Shown here one piece after another: positions 14,417 through 23,863 of a stretch of 32,117 nt of DNA. Where the stretch lies: NCBI RefSeq assembly GCF_000531125.1, contig NZ_CBTK010000010.1, forward strand, positions 1-32,117, read 5' to 3'. The stretch is from Candidatus Contendobacter odensis Run_B_J11. GTDB taxonomy: Bacteria > Pseudomonadota > Gammaproteobacteria > Competibacterales > Competibacteraceae. How positions within the stretch are numbered: position 1 is the stretch's first letter; each line of letters begins with the position of its first letter. The notes beneath the pieces were generated by a model that saw only the letters and a program-made list of their open reading frames with translations, was not told the DNA's origin and ran no database searches. The translations under genes were made by a program, and so were the position numbers.

Positions 14417-16039
14417 GTGGACGCCACGATTCCCCTCCTCGAAGTCCGCGACCTGTCGACATCCTTCGGTACTGTGCCGGCGGTCAAGCAGGTGTCGTTT
14501 ACCCTGAATCGTGGCGAAACGCTGGCGCTGGTCGGGGAGAGCGGTTCCGGCAAATCGGTGTCGGCGCTGTCGCTGTTGCAACTGCTGCCGTATCCCCATG
14601 CCCACCATCCTGGCGGCAGCATCCGCCTGCGTGGGATGGAACTGCTGGGCGCGGCCACGGATCGGCTGCGGGCGGTGCGCGGCAACCAAATCGCGATGGT
14701 GTTTCAGGAGCCGATGACCTCGCTCAACCCACTGCATTCAATTGAGAAACAGATCAGCGAAACGCTGATCCTGCACAAGGGTTTGAGTGGTGCCCGACTA
14801 CGGGCGCGGATTCTGGAATTGCTGGATTGGGTCGGGCTGCCCGACGCCGCCCATCGGCTGAACGCCCTGCCGCATGAACTGTCCGGTGGTCAGCGCCAGC
14901 GGGTGATGATCGCCATGGCGCTGGCTAATGATCCCGACCTGCTGATCGCCGACGAGCCGACCACCGCGCTCGATGTCACCATCCAGGCGCAGATTCTCAA
15001 GCTGTTGAAGGAGTTGCAGGCGCGCTTGGGCATGGCGATCCTGTTCATCACCCATGACCTCGGCATCGTCCGCAAGATGGCGGATCGGGTCTGCGTGATG
15101 CGCGCCGGCGAGGTGATGGAAACCGCAGCGGTCGCCGAGATTTTCGCCCATCCGCAGCATCTCTACACCCGGCAATTGCTGGCCGCCGAACCCCAGGGCG
15201 ATCCCCCACCGGAAGCGGCTGATGCACCCGAAGTAATGTCCAGCGAGCAGTTAAAAGTCTGGTTTCCGCTAAAACGCGATTTATTTGGGCGGGTAGTGAA
15301 TCACCTCAAAGCGGTGGATGGCGTCAGTGTCCAGGTGCGGGAAGGGCAGACGCTGGGCGTGGTCGGTGAGAGCGGTTCCGGTAAAACGACGCTGGGGCTG
15401 GCGCTGCTGCGCTTATTGTCCAGCGAGGGCACAATTCGGTTCGAGGGTCAGCGGATTGATGGCCTTCACAGTCGGGCGCTGCGCCCATTGCGAAAAGCCA
15501 TGCAGATCGTCTTTCAAGATCCATTCGGTTCGCTGAGTCCCCGGTTATCGGTCGGGGAGATCGTGGAGGAAGGCTTGCTGGTGCATGGTCTGGCCGGCGA
15601 CCGTACCGCCCGCCGCGCCCGGATTGTTCAAGCGCTGGAAGAAGTCGGCCTGGACCCGGACACACAGGATCGCTATCCGCATGAGTTCTCTGGCGGTCAG
15701 CGCCAGCGTATCGCCATTGCTCGCGCCCTGGCCTTGCAACCACGCCTGCTGATTCTGGATGAGCCGACCAGCGCCTTGGACGTATCGGTGCAGGCGCAGA
15801 TCGTAGATTTGTTGCGGGAGTTGCAGCGTCGTTATCGGCTGGCCTATGTGTTTATCAGCCACGATTTGCGGGTGGTGCGCGCCTTGGCGAATCATCTGCT
15901 GGTGATGAAAAACGGTCGAGTGGTAGAAGCAGGTCCGGCGCGGCGGGTGTTCGACCGTCCGCAGCATCCTTATACCCAGGCATTGCTGGCTGCCGCGCTG
16001 AATCTGGATGTGGTCGGCGGCAATGCAGTGGCAACTTGA
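14417..16039 (+). CDS. yejF: double-domain oligopeptide/peptide ABC transporter ATP-binding protein (YejF-like)
   Basis: A 540-residue protein made of two fused ABC ATPase domains. Domain 1 has Walker A GESGSGKS (40-47), signature LSGGQRQRV and Walker [13 protein letters not shown]. Domain 2 has Walker A GESGSGKT (317-324), signature FSGGQRQRI and [12 protein letters not shown]. Both halves have the PET-family C-terminal region that follows YTRQLL/YTQALL. Such fusions energise dipeptide, oligopeptide or microcin C importers. No permease or binding-protein gene is adjacent, which is unusual because yejF normally closes a yejABEF operon. The GTG at 14417 is served by GGAG at 14405-14408, inside the vapC end. 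The gene symbol is by resemblance only. Confidence 0.85.
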   Translation: MDATIPLLEVRDLSTSFGTVPAVKQVSFTLNRGETLALVGESGSGKSVSALSLLQLLPYPHAHHPGGSIRLRGMELLGAATDRLRAVRGNQIAMVFQEPMTSLNPLHSIEKQISETLILHKGLSGARLRARILELLDWVGLPDAAHRLNALPHELSGGQRQRVMIAMALANDPDLLIADEPTTALDVTIQAQILKLLKELQARLGMAILFITHDLGIVRKMADRVCVMRAGEVMETAAVAEIFAHPQHLYTRQLLAAEPQGDPPPEAADAPEVMSSEQLKVWFPLKRDLFGRVVNHLKAVDGVSVQVREGQTLGVVGESGSGKTTLGLALLRLLSSEGTIRFEGQRIDGLHSRALRPLRKAMQIVFQDPFGSLSPRLSVGEIVEEGLLVHGLAGDRTARRARIVQALEEVGLDPDTQDRYPHEFSGGQRQRIAIARALALQPRLLILDEPTSALDVSVQAQIVDLLRELQRRYRLAYVFISHDLRVVRALANHLLVMKNGRVVEAGPARRVFDRPQHPYTQALLAAALNLDVVGGNAVAT

Positions 16040-16067
16040 GTTGAGCAACAGGAATAAAGTAAATGGT

Positions 16068-16544
16068 ATGAACGAGAATGCAATGGAGAACGAGGTGAGG
16101 CTGTTTACTGACGGCGCTTGCTCCGGCAATCCCGGCCCTGGTGGTTGGGGGGCATTACTGTGCTATCGGGAGCACGAGAAAGAGCTGTCCGGCAGCGAAC
16201 CCGTATCTACCAATAACCGTATGGAAATGCTGGCGGTAATCAATGGATTGGAGGCACTGGAGCAGCCGATGCGGGTGCGGATTTGCACCGACAGCCAGTA
16301 TGTGATGAAGGGCATGACGGAATGGCTGGCGGGGTGGAAGCGGCGCGGCTGGAAAACCGCCGACCGTCAGCCGGTCAAAAACATGGACTTATGGCAGCGG
16401 ATGGAAGTTGCCCTGGCTCCCCACCAAGTGGAATGGCAATGGGTGCGCGGCCACAGCGGCCATCCTGAGAACGAGCGGGTAGACGAACTGGCGCGTGAGG
16501 CTATCCAACGGGCGAAACTGCAACAATCCTCCCGCCCTGGATAA
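16068..16544 (+). CDS. rnhA: ribonuclease HI
   Basis: A 158-residue RNase HI that degrades the RNA strand of RNA-DNA hybrids. Catalytic residues are Asp15 in [15 protein letters not shown], Glu53 in NNRMEMLAV, Asp75 in CTDSQYV and Asp139 in ERVDELA, all in family order. The basic handle segment [16 protein letters not shown] is present. The start at the ATG at 16068 is preferred, with ATG 16083 possible. The ribosome site is weak (AGGA 14 bases upstream). It lies 28 bp after the ABC gene and converges on dnaE with an 18-bp gap that holds no visible terminator. Confidence 0.93.
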   Translation: MNENAMENEVRLFTDGACSGNPGPGGWGALLCYREHEKELSGSEPVSTNNRMEMLAVINGLEALEQPMRVRICTDSQYVMKGMTEWLAGWKRRGWKTADRQPVKNMDLWQRMEVALAPHQVEWQWVRGHSGHPENERVDELAREAIQRAKLQQSSRPG

Positions 16545-16562
16545 AGCGCAGTAAACGCGCCG

Positions 16563-19500
16563 TTAACCCAAGCTGTTGCGATCCACTGTCCGTTGCTGTT
16601 CGTAGCGCAACTGGACCTGCTCCGCGCCGGCCAGTTCGCGGAGCCGCTTAAGCAGCGCTTCGTTGGGCTTGACCCGCCAGTGCTGACCAAAGGCCAGTTC
16701 CACCCGCGCTCCACCGCCGGTGTATTCCATCCACACCGCGCAGCGGCCCTCAGCGCGATGCTCGGCCAACACCCCGGCCAGTTGCCGCAGCACTCCCGCC
16801 GCGCACTGCCGTGCATCCAGGCGCAGCCACAGCCGGCGAGCGTATTCGGCGCGTGCCCCGTCCAAATCCAGCACTCGTTCGACGTTCAGGCGAGTGGTCT
16901 GGTTGAACTCATCCCAGCCCAGCGCACCCTGCACCAGCAGAATGGCATCTTCAACAATCAGCATCCGGTGCCGTTCGTACACTTCCGGGAAGATGCGGAC
17001 CTCCAGTCGCCCGCTGCCGTCGTCCAGCGTCAAAAAGCCGATCCGCCCACCCCGATTGGCATTGCGGGTCCGCAGGCTCACCACCAGCCCGGCGACCGTC
17101 ACCGAGCGGTCGTTGCTCCGGCGCAGGGTGCCCCCGTTCTCAGTCAGATCGTGCAGCCGGGCTGCGCCGAGCGCGGCCAGTTCCGCTGCGATCCGGTGAA
17201 TGGGATGTCCGGTTAGATAGACTCCCAGCGTTTCCTTTTCACCGCGCAGCCGCTCCTCTTCCTCCCACTCTGGTACTTCGGCGATGTGCAGTGGCCGCGT
17301 CGGTGTTTTCTCGGCAGCGGCGGCGAGTCCGAACATGTCGTTCTGACCGGCGGCGTCGTTGCGGGAATGCTGTTCGGCCAGTTGCAAAGCCTCCGGTAAC
17401 TGCGCCGCCAGCGTCGCCCGGTTGGTACCGAGGGCGTCAAAGGCTCCGCAACGGATCAGCGAATCCAGCACTCGGCGGTTGAGTTTGCGCAAATCCACCC
17501 GCTGGCACAGGTCGAACAAATCGTGGAACGGTCCGTTTTGCTGCCGCTCCTGCACCAGTGCCTCGATAGCGCTCTCACCGACACCCTTGATCGCCCCCAG
17601 GCCGTAGCGGATTTCGCCGGATATGCCGGCGGTGAAGTGGTATTCAGAGTGGTTGATAGCCGGCGGCGTGAGGGTGAGGTTCATGCGGCGGCATTCCTCA
17701 ATCAGCACCACCACCTTATCGGTCTTGTCCATGTCCGACGACATGACCGCCGCCATGAACGCCGCTGGATAGTGCGCCTTCAGCCAGGCGGTCTGGTAGG
17801 ACACCAGGGCGTAGGCAGCGCTGTGCGACTTGTTGAAACCATAACCTGCAAATTTATCGATTAAGTCAAAAATATAGGTTGCCGTTTCCGGTTCAACCTG
17901 ATGGGCCTTGGCACCATTGACAAAGCCTTCGCGCTGCTTGGCCATCTTCTCAGCGTCTTTTTTACCCATCGCCCGGCGCAGCAAATCCGCTCCGCCCAGG
18001 CTATATCCCGCCAGCACCTGAGCAATTTGCATCACCTGTTCCTGATAGAGGATGACACCGTAAGTGGGCTTGAGAATGGTGGCCAGCGCCGGATGCGGAT
18101 ATTCAATCCGGGCGTGGCCGTGCTTACGGTCAATGAAATCATCCACCATCCCCGATTGCAGCGGTCCAGGCCGAAACAGCGCCACCAAAGCGACGATTTC
18201 CTCGAAGCAGTCCGGTTGCAGGCGGCGGATCAAATCCTTCATCCCGCTGGATTCCAACTGAAAGACCGCCGTAGTCTGATAGCGTTTGAGCAGATCGAAG
18301 GTCTTCGTGTCATCCAAAGGAAGGGTAGCAATGTTCAGCGGTTCCTCAGCCGTCGCTGCTCGCTGCCGGTTGATGGTCTGCACCGCCCAATCAATGATGG
18401 TCAGGGTCCGCAGCCCCAGAAAGTCGAATTTGACCAACCCGGCGGCTTCGACATCATCCTTATCAAATTGGGTGATCAGACTCGAATCACCCTCTTCGCA
18501 GTACAGCGGCGCGAAATCGGTCAGGGTAGACGGCGCGATCACCACGCCGCCGGCGTGTTTGCCCACGTTGCGCGCCAATCCTTCCAGCGAGCGGGCCAGA
18601 TCGATCAGCGTCCGCACCTCGTCGTCGTTTTCGTACAGCCGACGTAATTCCGCTTCCTGCTCGATGGCCTTGTCCAGCGTGATCCCCAATTCAAACGGAA
18701 TCAGCTTGGCGATGCGATCCACGAAACCGTAGGGATGGCCCAGCACCCGCCCGACATCGCGCACCACCGCTTTAGCCGCCATGCTGCCGTGAGTGGCGAT
18801 CTGCGACACCCGGTCGCGCCCATAACGCTGGGCGACGTACTCGATCACTTTGTCGCGACCTTCCATGCAGAAATCAATGTCGAAATCCGGCATCGATACC
18901 CGTTCGGGATTCAGGAAGCGCTCAAACAGCAGGTCATAGGCCAGCGGGTCGAGATCGGTAATACCGAGCGCATAGGCCACCAGCGACCCGGCGCCGGAAC
19001 CGCGACCTGGCCCGACCGGCACCCCATGCGCCCGCGCCCACTGGATGAAATCGGCGACGATCAGGAAATAGCCGGGGAAACCCATCTGGATGATCACGCC
19101 GAGTTCCTGCTCCAACCGCTGGTCGTAAGGCTGACGGCGTTCGGCGAAATTGGCCGCAGTCGGATCAAACAGTCGTGGCAACCGCTGTTCCAGCCCGGCG
19201 CGAGCCTGAGTCGAGAAATAGGCGGCGGTAGTCATTCCCTCCGGCACCGGAAAATCCGGCAGCACGTTCTTGCCCAGCTCCAGTCGCAAATTACAGCGGC
19301 GAGCGATCTCGATGCTGTTCTCCAGCGCCTCCGGCAAATCAGCGAACAGCGCCGCCATTTCCGCCGGGGTGCGCAGATATTGCTGGTCGCTGTAGCGGCG
19401 GGGTCGGCGTGGATCGTCCAGTGTCACCCCATCGTGGATGCAGACCCGCGCCTCGTGCGCCTCGAAATCACCGCGTTTGAGGAAGCACACTTCATTGGTC

Positions 19501-20087
19501 GCCACCACCGGCGTCCCGGTCGCTGCCGCCAATTCCACCACGGCGTCGAGATACTCTTCTTCCTGCGAGCGGCCAGTGCGCTGCACTTCCAGATAGAACC
19601 GCCCCGGGAACAGGCATTGCCATTCCGCCAGCCATGTTTCCGCCTGCTCCCGGCGATCATTCAGCAGTGCCTGACCGAGTTCACCGTCGCGACCACCGGA
19701 TAGCGCGATCAAGCCGTCGGTGCTTCCGGTCAGCCAGGCGTAATCGATGATCGGCAAACCCCGCTGCTGGCCTTCGAGAAAGCTGCGACTGACCAGCCGG
19801 GTCAGGTTGCGATAACCGATCAGGTTCTGGCACAGCAGCGCCAGCCGCGCCGGTCCTTCCTGCCGTCGCACCCAGGCGTCCACGCCAATGATCGGCTTGA
19901 TCCCGGCGTTCAGCGCCGCCTTGTAGAACTTGATCAGCGCGAACAGATTGCTCATGTCGGTGACTGCCACGGCAGGCATTGCGGCAGCGGCGGCTTGCTT
20001 AACCAGGCTCTTGATCCGGATCAATCCATCCACCAGCGAGTATTCGGTATGCAGGCGCAAATGGACGAACGGCGCGGTCATGATCAT
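16563..20087 (-). CDS. dnaE: DNA polymerase III alpha subunit
   Basis: A 1174-residue replicative polymerase. An ATG two codons later at 20081 has a better placed GCGAG and gives 1172. The N-terminal PHP domain begins [15 protein letters not shown]. Polymerase carboxylates fall at Asp401 and Asp403 (PDFDIDF) and Asp555 (VKFDFLGLR), the same numbers as in E. coli. A beta-clamp-binding motif QNDMF is at 915-919. The OB-fold nucleic-acid domain follows near 1000 ([24 protein letters not shown]). Full length and intact. The start overlaps the rnhB stop by ATGA, reproducing the rnhB-dnaE linkage of Gammaproteobacteria. Confidence 0.97.
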   Translation of the reverse strand: MIMTAPFVHLRLHTEYSLVDGLIRIKSLVKQAAAAAMPAVAVTDMSNLFALIKFYKAALNAGIKPIIGVDAWVRRQEGPARLALLCQNLIGYRNLTRLVSRSFLEGQQRGLPIIDYAWLTGSTDGLIALSGGRDGELGQALLNDRREQAETWLAEWQCLFPGRFYLEVQRTGRSQEEEYLDAVVELAAATGTPVVATNEVCFLKRGDFEAHEARVCIHDGVTLDDPRRPRRYSDQQYLRTPAEMAALFADLPEALENSIEIARRCNLRLELGKNVLPDFPVPEGMTTAAYFSTQARAGLEQRLPRLFDPTAANFAERRQPYDQRLEQELGVIIQMGFPGYFLIVADFIQWARAHGVPVGPGRGSGAGSLVAYALGITDLDPLAYDLLFERFLNPERVSMPDFDIDFCMEGRDKVIEYVAQRYGRDRVSQIATHGSMAAKAVVRDVGRVLGHPYGFVDRIAKLIPFELGITLDKAIEQEAELRRLYENDDEVRTLIDLARSLEGLARNVGKHAGGVVIAPSTLTDFAPLYCEEGDSSLITQFDKDDVEAAGLVKFDFLGLRTLTIIDWAVQTINRQRAATAEEPLNIATLPLDDTKTFDLLKRYQTTAVFQLESSGMKDLIRRLQPDCFEEIVALVALFRPGPLQSGMVDDFIDRKHGHARIEYPHPALATILKPTYGVILYQEQVMQIAQVLAGYSLGGADLLRRAMGKKDAEKMAKQREGFVNGAKAHQVEPETATYIFDLIDKFAGYGFNKSHSAAYALVSYQTAWLKAHYPAAFMAAVMSSDMDKTDKVVVLIEECRRMNLTLTPPAINHSEYHFTAGISGEIRYGLGAIKGVGESAIEALVQERQQNGPFHDLFDLCQRVDLRKLNRRVLDSLIRCGAFDALGTNRATLAAQLPEALQLAEQHSRNDAAGQNDMFGLAAAAEKTPTRPLHIAEVPEWEEEERLRGEKETLGVYLTGHPIHRIAAELAALGAARLHDLTENGGTLRRSNDRSVTVAGLVVSLRTRNANRGGRIGFLTLDDGSGRLEVRIFPEVYERHRMLIVEDAILLVQGALGWDEFNQTTRLNVERVLDLDGARAEYARRLWLRLDARQCAAGVLRQLAGVLAEHRAEGRCAVWMEYTGGGARVELAFGQHWRVKPNEALLKRLRELAGAEQVQLRYEQQRTVDRNSLG

Positions 20088-20671
20088 TTCTCGCTGGCGA
20101 GGAGCAGTACGGCGGCGACGGGGGCGAAGGAGCGACGATGTTCGGGGCAGGGGCCGTAGCGGCGTAGTGCTTCCCGGTGTACGGCGGTCGGATAGCCTTT
20201 GTGGCGGGCGAAACCGTAGTCCGGATACTGCTCATGCAATTGGCAGAGTTCCGCATCCCGCGCCACTTTGGCCAGAATCGAGGCGGCGCTGATCGCTGGT
20301 ACGGTGGCATCGCCTTTGATGATAGCTTCACAGGGACAAGTCAGCGCCGGACAACGGTTGCCGTCTACCAGCACCCGTTCTGGAGCGATGCTGAGAGCCA
20401 TCACCGCCCGTTGCATCGCCAGCAGCGAAGCTTGCAGGATGTTGATCCGGTCAATTTCATCCACTTCGGCGCGGCCCAGCGCCCAGGCCAGTGCCTTGAT
20501 GCGGATTTCCGCTGCCAGATGCTCCCGCCGGGCCGGGCTGAGAATCTTGGAATCGGCCAGGCCCGCAATGAGGCGGGCGGGATCGAGGATAACGGCGGCG
20601 GCGACGACGGGACCGGCCAGTGGGCCGCGTCCCACTTCGTCCACGCCGGCGATCAGATGGGTGTCGGTCAT
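20084..20671 (-). CDS. rnhB: ribonuclease HII
   Basis: A 195-residue RNase HII, which removes ribonucleotides misincorporated into [18 protein letters not shown] at 8-22 carries the metal-binding Asp11-Glu12 and the GRG motif for recognising the RNA-DNA junction. VLVDGN and the [13 protein letters not shown] block follow, and the family C-terminus HRRSFAPV is intact. The ATG at 20671 is chosen because family homology starts there. The frame is open to 20800 but without similarity. Coupled to dnaE through an ATGA overlap. In E. coli lpxB lies upstream, but here the upstream gene is divergent, so the lpx cluster is not linked. Confidence 0.95.
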   Translation of the reverse strand: MTDTHLIAGVDEVGRGPLAGPVVAAAVILDPARLIAGLADSKILSPARREHLAAEIRIKALAWALGRAEVDEIDRINILQASLLAMQRAVMALSIAPERVLVDGNRCPALTCPCEAIIKGDATVPAISAASILAKVARDAELCQLHEQYPDYGFARHKGYPTAVHREALRRYGPCPEHRRSFAPVAAVLLLASEK

Positions 20672-20868
20672 GATTGGGAAAGTGAGGGTGCAAGGTCGAA
20701 CAGGGGCGAGGAGTTTAGCGCCAATAGCGGCTCCGCCATAGACTGCGCGCCGGGCGCAATCTGGAGGGCAGTCCAGCACATGTAGCGATATAAAAATCAT
20801 CTATTTGGTATTATTGGATCTATTGGCGTCCAGTCCTTTGGATGTCGCTTAACTTGAGGAGCTGTTTA
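20672..20868. promoter_or_regulatory. divergent intergenic region with an A/T-rich centre
   Basis: The interval between rnhB (leftward) and the PLDc_N-type gene (rightward) contains an A/T-rich block at about 20785-20825 (tataaaaatcat and tattattgg). This is the only low-GC patch nearby and probably contains both promoters. I could not fit clean -35/-10 pairs. Confidence 0.35.
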
Positions 20869-21246
20869 GTGAGTAACTTTTGGGACATTCTCTACCTGAT
20901 CGCGTCAGCTTTCTTTTTTGTGGCGTATCTCATCGTCCTGTTCCATGTAGTCGTTGATCTCTTCCGGGATGCCGAGCTGGGCGGGGGATCCAAAGTCATC
21001 TGGCTGGTAGGTCTCATCTTCCTGCCCGTTTTGACCGCGCTCATCTATATCCTGGCCCGCGGCAGAGGCATGGCAGAACGGCAGCGGGCGGCAATACAGC
21101 GGGCCAAATCCGATACCGATGCCTACATCCGGGAAGTGGCCGGAAAATCGCCGGCGGAACAGATTGCCGACGCCAAAGCGCTGCTCGATGCTGGCACGAT
21201 CAACCCGGAGGAGTTCGCGAGACTGAAGGCTAAAGCTCTCGCCTGA
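20869..21246 (+). CDS. membrane protein with PLDc_N and SHOCT domains
   Basis: A 125-residue protein starts with the GTG at 20869, selected by a strong GAGGAG at 20856-20861 with 7-base spacing. The open frame from an ATG at 20842 has no such site. Two transmembrane helices (about residues 5-28 and 41-62) flank FRDAELGGGSKVIW, which together form the phospholipase-D-nuclease N-terminal module. This module is non-catalytic and found in many small membrane proteins. A coiled linker leads to a C-terminal SHOCT motif (SPAEQIADAKALLDAGTINP, then EEFARLKAKAL). SHOCT tails are oligomerisation or scaffold elements. Function unknown. Confidence 0.8.
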   Translation: MSNFWDILYLIASAFFFVAYLIVLFHVVVDLFRDAELGGGSKVIWLVGLIFLPVLTALIYILARGRGMAERQRAAIQRAKSDTDAYIREVAGKSPAEQIADAKALLDAGTINPEEFARLKAKALA

Positions 21247-21355
21247 CCGGGTTGCCGCCGCACAGCGCCTGAACCACGATTCATCATCGGCAAGGTTGAC
21301 GCTGGTCGGCGCGATAATGTTGCTTCCAACTCCTTCAATTTTTTAAGGAATTTAC

Positions 21356-22408
21356 ATGACCATACAAACCTCTGTGGGGACGCAGCCGCACCGCGATATT
21401 GTCCTGGTCGATCTCGGCTTGCAAGGCGGCGGCGCGCATGGTGCGTTCACCTGGGGCGTACTCGACCGTCTGCTTGAAGTGCCCTGGCTGCGCTTTGACG
21501 GAATTTCCGGCACCTCGGCCGGCGCCATGAATGCGGTGGTGATGGCCGACGGTTATGCAGCGGGCGGACCGGAGGGCGCACGGGCGGCGCTCGAAAAGTT
21601 CTGGAAGCGCGTCTCGGACGGTGCGCTGCTTAGCCCTCTGCGCCGTGGCCCCCTCGAAATCCTGACTGGCCTGTGGACTCTCGATTACTCCCCTGTCTAT
21701 TTAGCCATGGACCTCGCCTCTCGGGTCTTTTCGCCCTACGATTTGGGCGCAGCCAGCTCCGTGAATCCCTTGCGTGCGATCCTGGAGCAAAGCATCGACT
21801 TTGATCGGGTCGCCAGCGCGCCGATGCGCCTGTTCGTCACGGCTACCAATGTACGCACTGGGCGCGGCCGCGTCTTCCGCAACGCCGACCTCACCCCCGA
21901 TGTTCTACTCGCCTCGGCGTGCCTGCCGACGATGTTCAAGGCGGTGGAGATTGACGGGGAAGCCTACTGGGACGGCGGCTACTCCGGCAACCCGACCATG
22001 GCGCCGCTGGTCCGCGAATGCACGTCGGAAGACACGATTCTGATCCAGATCAACCCGGTCGAACGCCCTGGGACGCCCAAGACCGCACGCGAGATTCACA
22101 ACCGACTGAACGAAATCGCCTTTAACTCAAATTTGATCAAAGAGTTGCGTGCAGGGGCGTTACTACGGCAGGTGGCCGACCCCGGTCATTGCGAGGGTGC
22201 GGTCTGGGCCAAAATGCGCATTCACCGGATCGCCAGCGAAGAAATGACCCAACTCAGTTCCTCCTCAAAGGTTCTGGCCGAGTGGGAATTTCTTTGTCGG
22301 CTCCGCGACAAGGGCCGGCGCGCTGCTGAAGCGTTTCTGGAGGCTCACGGGGCCGATCTGGGCGTGCGCTCGACGCTCGACCTCGACGAACTGTTGGAGG
22401 GCATTTAA
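21356..22408 (+). CDS. patatin-like phospholipase/acyl hydrolase
   Basis: A 350-residue patatin-domain protein without a signal peptide. The oxyanion loop GLQGGGAHGAF lies at 21-31, nucleophile Ser54 is in GTSAG (52-56), and Asp206 in the DGG motif (YWDGGYSGNP) completes the Ser-Asp dyad. A final Leu-rich region follows. The ATG at 21356 has AAGGA 7 bases upstream. The GntP permease gene starts 3 bp after its stop, so the two are one operon. In several PHB-producing Proteobacteria a patatin-like protein of this type sits beside 3-hydroxybutyrate genes, so a lipid or polyester/3-hydroxybutyrate role is a reasonable guess but not shown by the sequence. Confidence 0.85.
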   Translation: MTIQTSVGTQPHRDIVLVDLGLQGGGAHGAFTWGVLDRLLEVPWLRFDGISGTSAGAMNAVVMADGYAAGGPEGARAALEKFWKRVSDGALLSPLRRGPLEILTGLWTLDYSPVYLAMDLASRVFSPYDLGAASSVNPLRAILEQSIDFDRVASAPMRLFVTATNVRTGRGRVFRNADLTPDVLLASACLPTMFKAVEIDGEAYWDGGYSGNPTMAPLVRECTSEDTILIQINPVERPGTPKTAREIHNRLNEIAFNSNLIKELRAGALLRQVADPGHCEGAVWAKMRIHRIASEEMTQLSSSSKVLAEWEFLCRLRDKGRRAAEAFLEAHGADLGVRSTLDLDELLEGI

Positions 22409-22411
22409 CTC

Positions 22412-23863
22412 ATGGGATTGTTAGGCATTCTGATCGGCCTCGGGGTCCTGATCTGGCTGTCGTTTCGAGGCTGGAGCATTCTGGTCCTCGCGCCAGCGGC
22501 GGCATTGATCGCTGCCCTCGCCGCAGGCGAACCCCTACTGGCGCACTGGACCCAGACCTTCATGATTTCGGCGAGCGGGTTTCTCGCCCAGTTCTTTCCG
22601 CTGTTTCTCTTGGGCGCCGTGTTCGGGAAACTCATGGATGACAGCGGCTCGGTCTCGACCATCGCCCGCTTTATGACCGAACGGCTCGGTCCGCGCCGGG
22701 CCATACTGGCGGTCGTGCTGGCGGGTGCATTGGTCACTTACGGCGGCGTGAGCCTGTTCGTCGCCTTCTTTGTGATTGGACCGATGGCCCAAGCCCTGTT
22801 TCGGGCGGCCGATATCCCGAATCGGCTGATGCCGGCGGCCATTGCCCTCGGCACCTCGACCTTCACCATGTCCGCCTTGCCGGGCACGCCGGCGATCCAG
22901 AACGCGATCCCCATGCCGTTCTTTGGCACCACGCCCTTCGCCGCGCCGGGGTTGGGCATCATCGCGGCGATCATCATGCTGGGCTTCGGCCTGTGGTGGC
23001 TGGCGCACGCCGAGGCCGTCGCCCGCCGCAAGGGGGAAGGCTATGGCGACGCCCTCGTGGCCCCCGATACCGCCGCTGACGACACCCTGGTGCGCGAACG
23101 GGCCACGACCGCTGGCACCTTTGACCCGCCCGAAGTGCATCGCGGCCATCATAGCGAATCCGGTCCCTCGATCCTGGTGGCTATCCTCCCGCTGATCGTG
23201 GTGATCCTCGTTAACCTGGTCATGTCCATGTGGGTGCTGCCGCGTCTTGACACCAGCTTCCTGGCCGAAGCACGGTGGGGAGAAATTCCGCTTTCGGCGG
23301 TCAGTGGGGTCTGGTCGGTAATCGTGGCGCTGATTTCCGCCACCCTCATTCTGGTCGCGTTCAATTACCGGCGGCTGCCGGCGCTGCGTGATACGGTCGA
23401 CGCCGGGGCTAACGCCTCAGTCCTGCCGGTGCTGAGCGTGGCCAGCCTGGTGGGTTTTGGGGCCGTTGTGGCCGCCGTGCCGGCGTTCGAGATCGTGCGT
23501 GAGTGGGTGCTGTCGATTGAGGGCGGGCCACTGGTTTCGCTGGCCCTGTCCACCAACATCCTCTCCGCGTTGACCGGTTCGGCGTCGGGCGGAATGACCA
23601 TTGCCCTCGATGCGCTCGGTGCGACCTATCTGCAAATGGCGGTGGAGTTGGGCATCGATCCGGCCTTGCTGCACCGCGTAGCAGTGATCAGTGCGGGTAC
23701 TCTCGACAGCCTGCCACACAACGGCGCGGTAGTGACGCTGCTGGCGGTCTGCGGTTCCACGCACCAAAAAAGCTATTTTGATATCGTGATGGTCGGTATC
23801 GTCGGGGCGATGGTTGCGCTGGTGGCGGTGATTGCCCTTGGCACCCTGTTCGGCTCGTTCTAG
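22412..23863 (+). CDS. GntP-family permease
   Basis: A 483-residue integral membrane protein with about 12 hydrophobic segments. GntP-family features include the opening MGLLGILIGLGVLIWLSFRG, the FLAQFFPLFLLGAVFGKLMDD region, the ALGTSTFTMSALPGTPAIQN motif and a late LTGSASGGMTIALDALG region. Family members import gluconate, related hydroxy acids, or hydroxybutyrate by proton symport. A hydrophilic loop (about residues 200-250) separates the halves. GGAGGG lies 10 bases before the ATG at 22412. Coupling with the patatin gene hints at uptake of a short hydroxy acid. The stop overlaps the convergent hydrolase stop by 3 bp. Confidence 0.85.
   Translation: MGLLGILIGLGVLIWLSFRGWSILVLAPAAALIAALAAGEPLLAHWTQTFMISASGFLAQFFPLFLLGAVFGKLMDDSGSVSTIARFMTERLGPRRAILAVVLAGALVTYGGVSLFVAFFVIGPMAQALFRAADIPNRLMPAAIALGTSTFTMSALPGTPAIQNAIPMPFFGTTPFAAPGLGIIAAIIMLGFGLWWLAHAEAVARRKGEGYGDALVAPDTAADDTLVRERATTAGTFDPPEVHRGHHSESGPSILVAILPLIVVILVNLVMSMWVLPRLDTSFLAEARWGEIPLSAVSGVWSVIVALISATLILVAFNYRRLPALRDTVDAGANASVLPVLSVASLVGFGAVVAAVPAFEIVREWVLSIEGGPLVSLALSTNILSALTGSASGGMTIALDALGATYLQMAVELGIDPALLHRVAVISAGTLDSLPHNGAVVTLLAVCGSTHQKSYFDIVMVGIVGAMVALVAVIALGTLFGSF

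Noticed and set aside
18735-19703. 322-codon frame opposite dnaE
   Set aside because: Antisense shadow of dnaE with Arg/His/Gln-rich low-complexity sequence.
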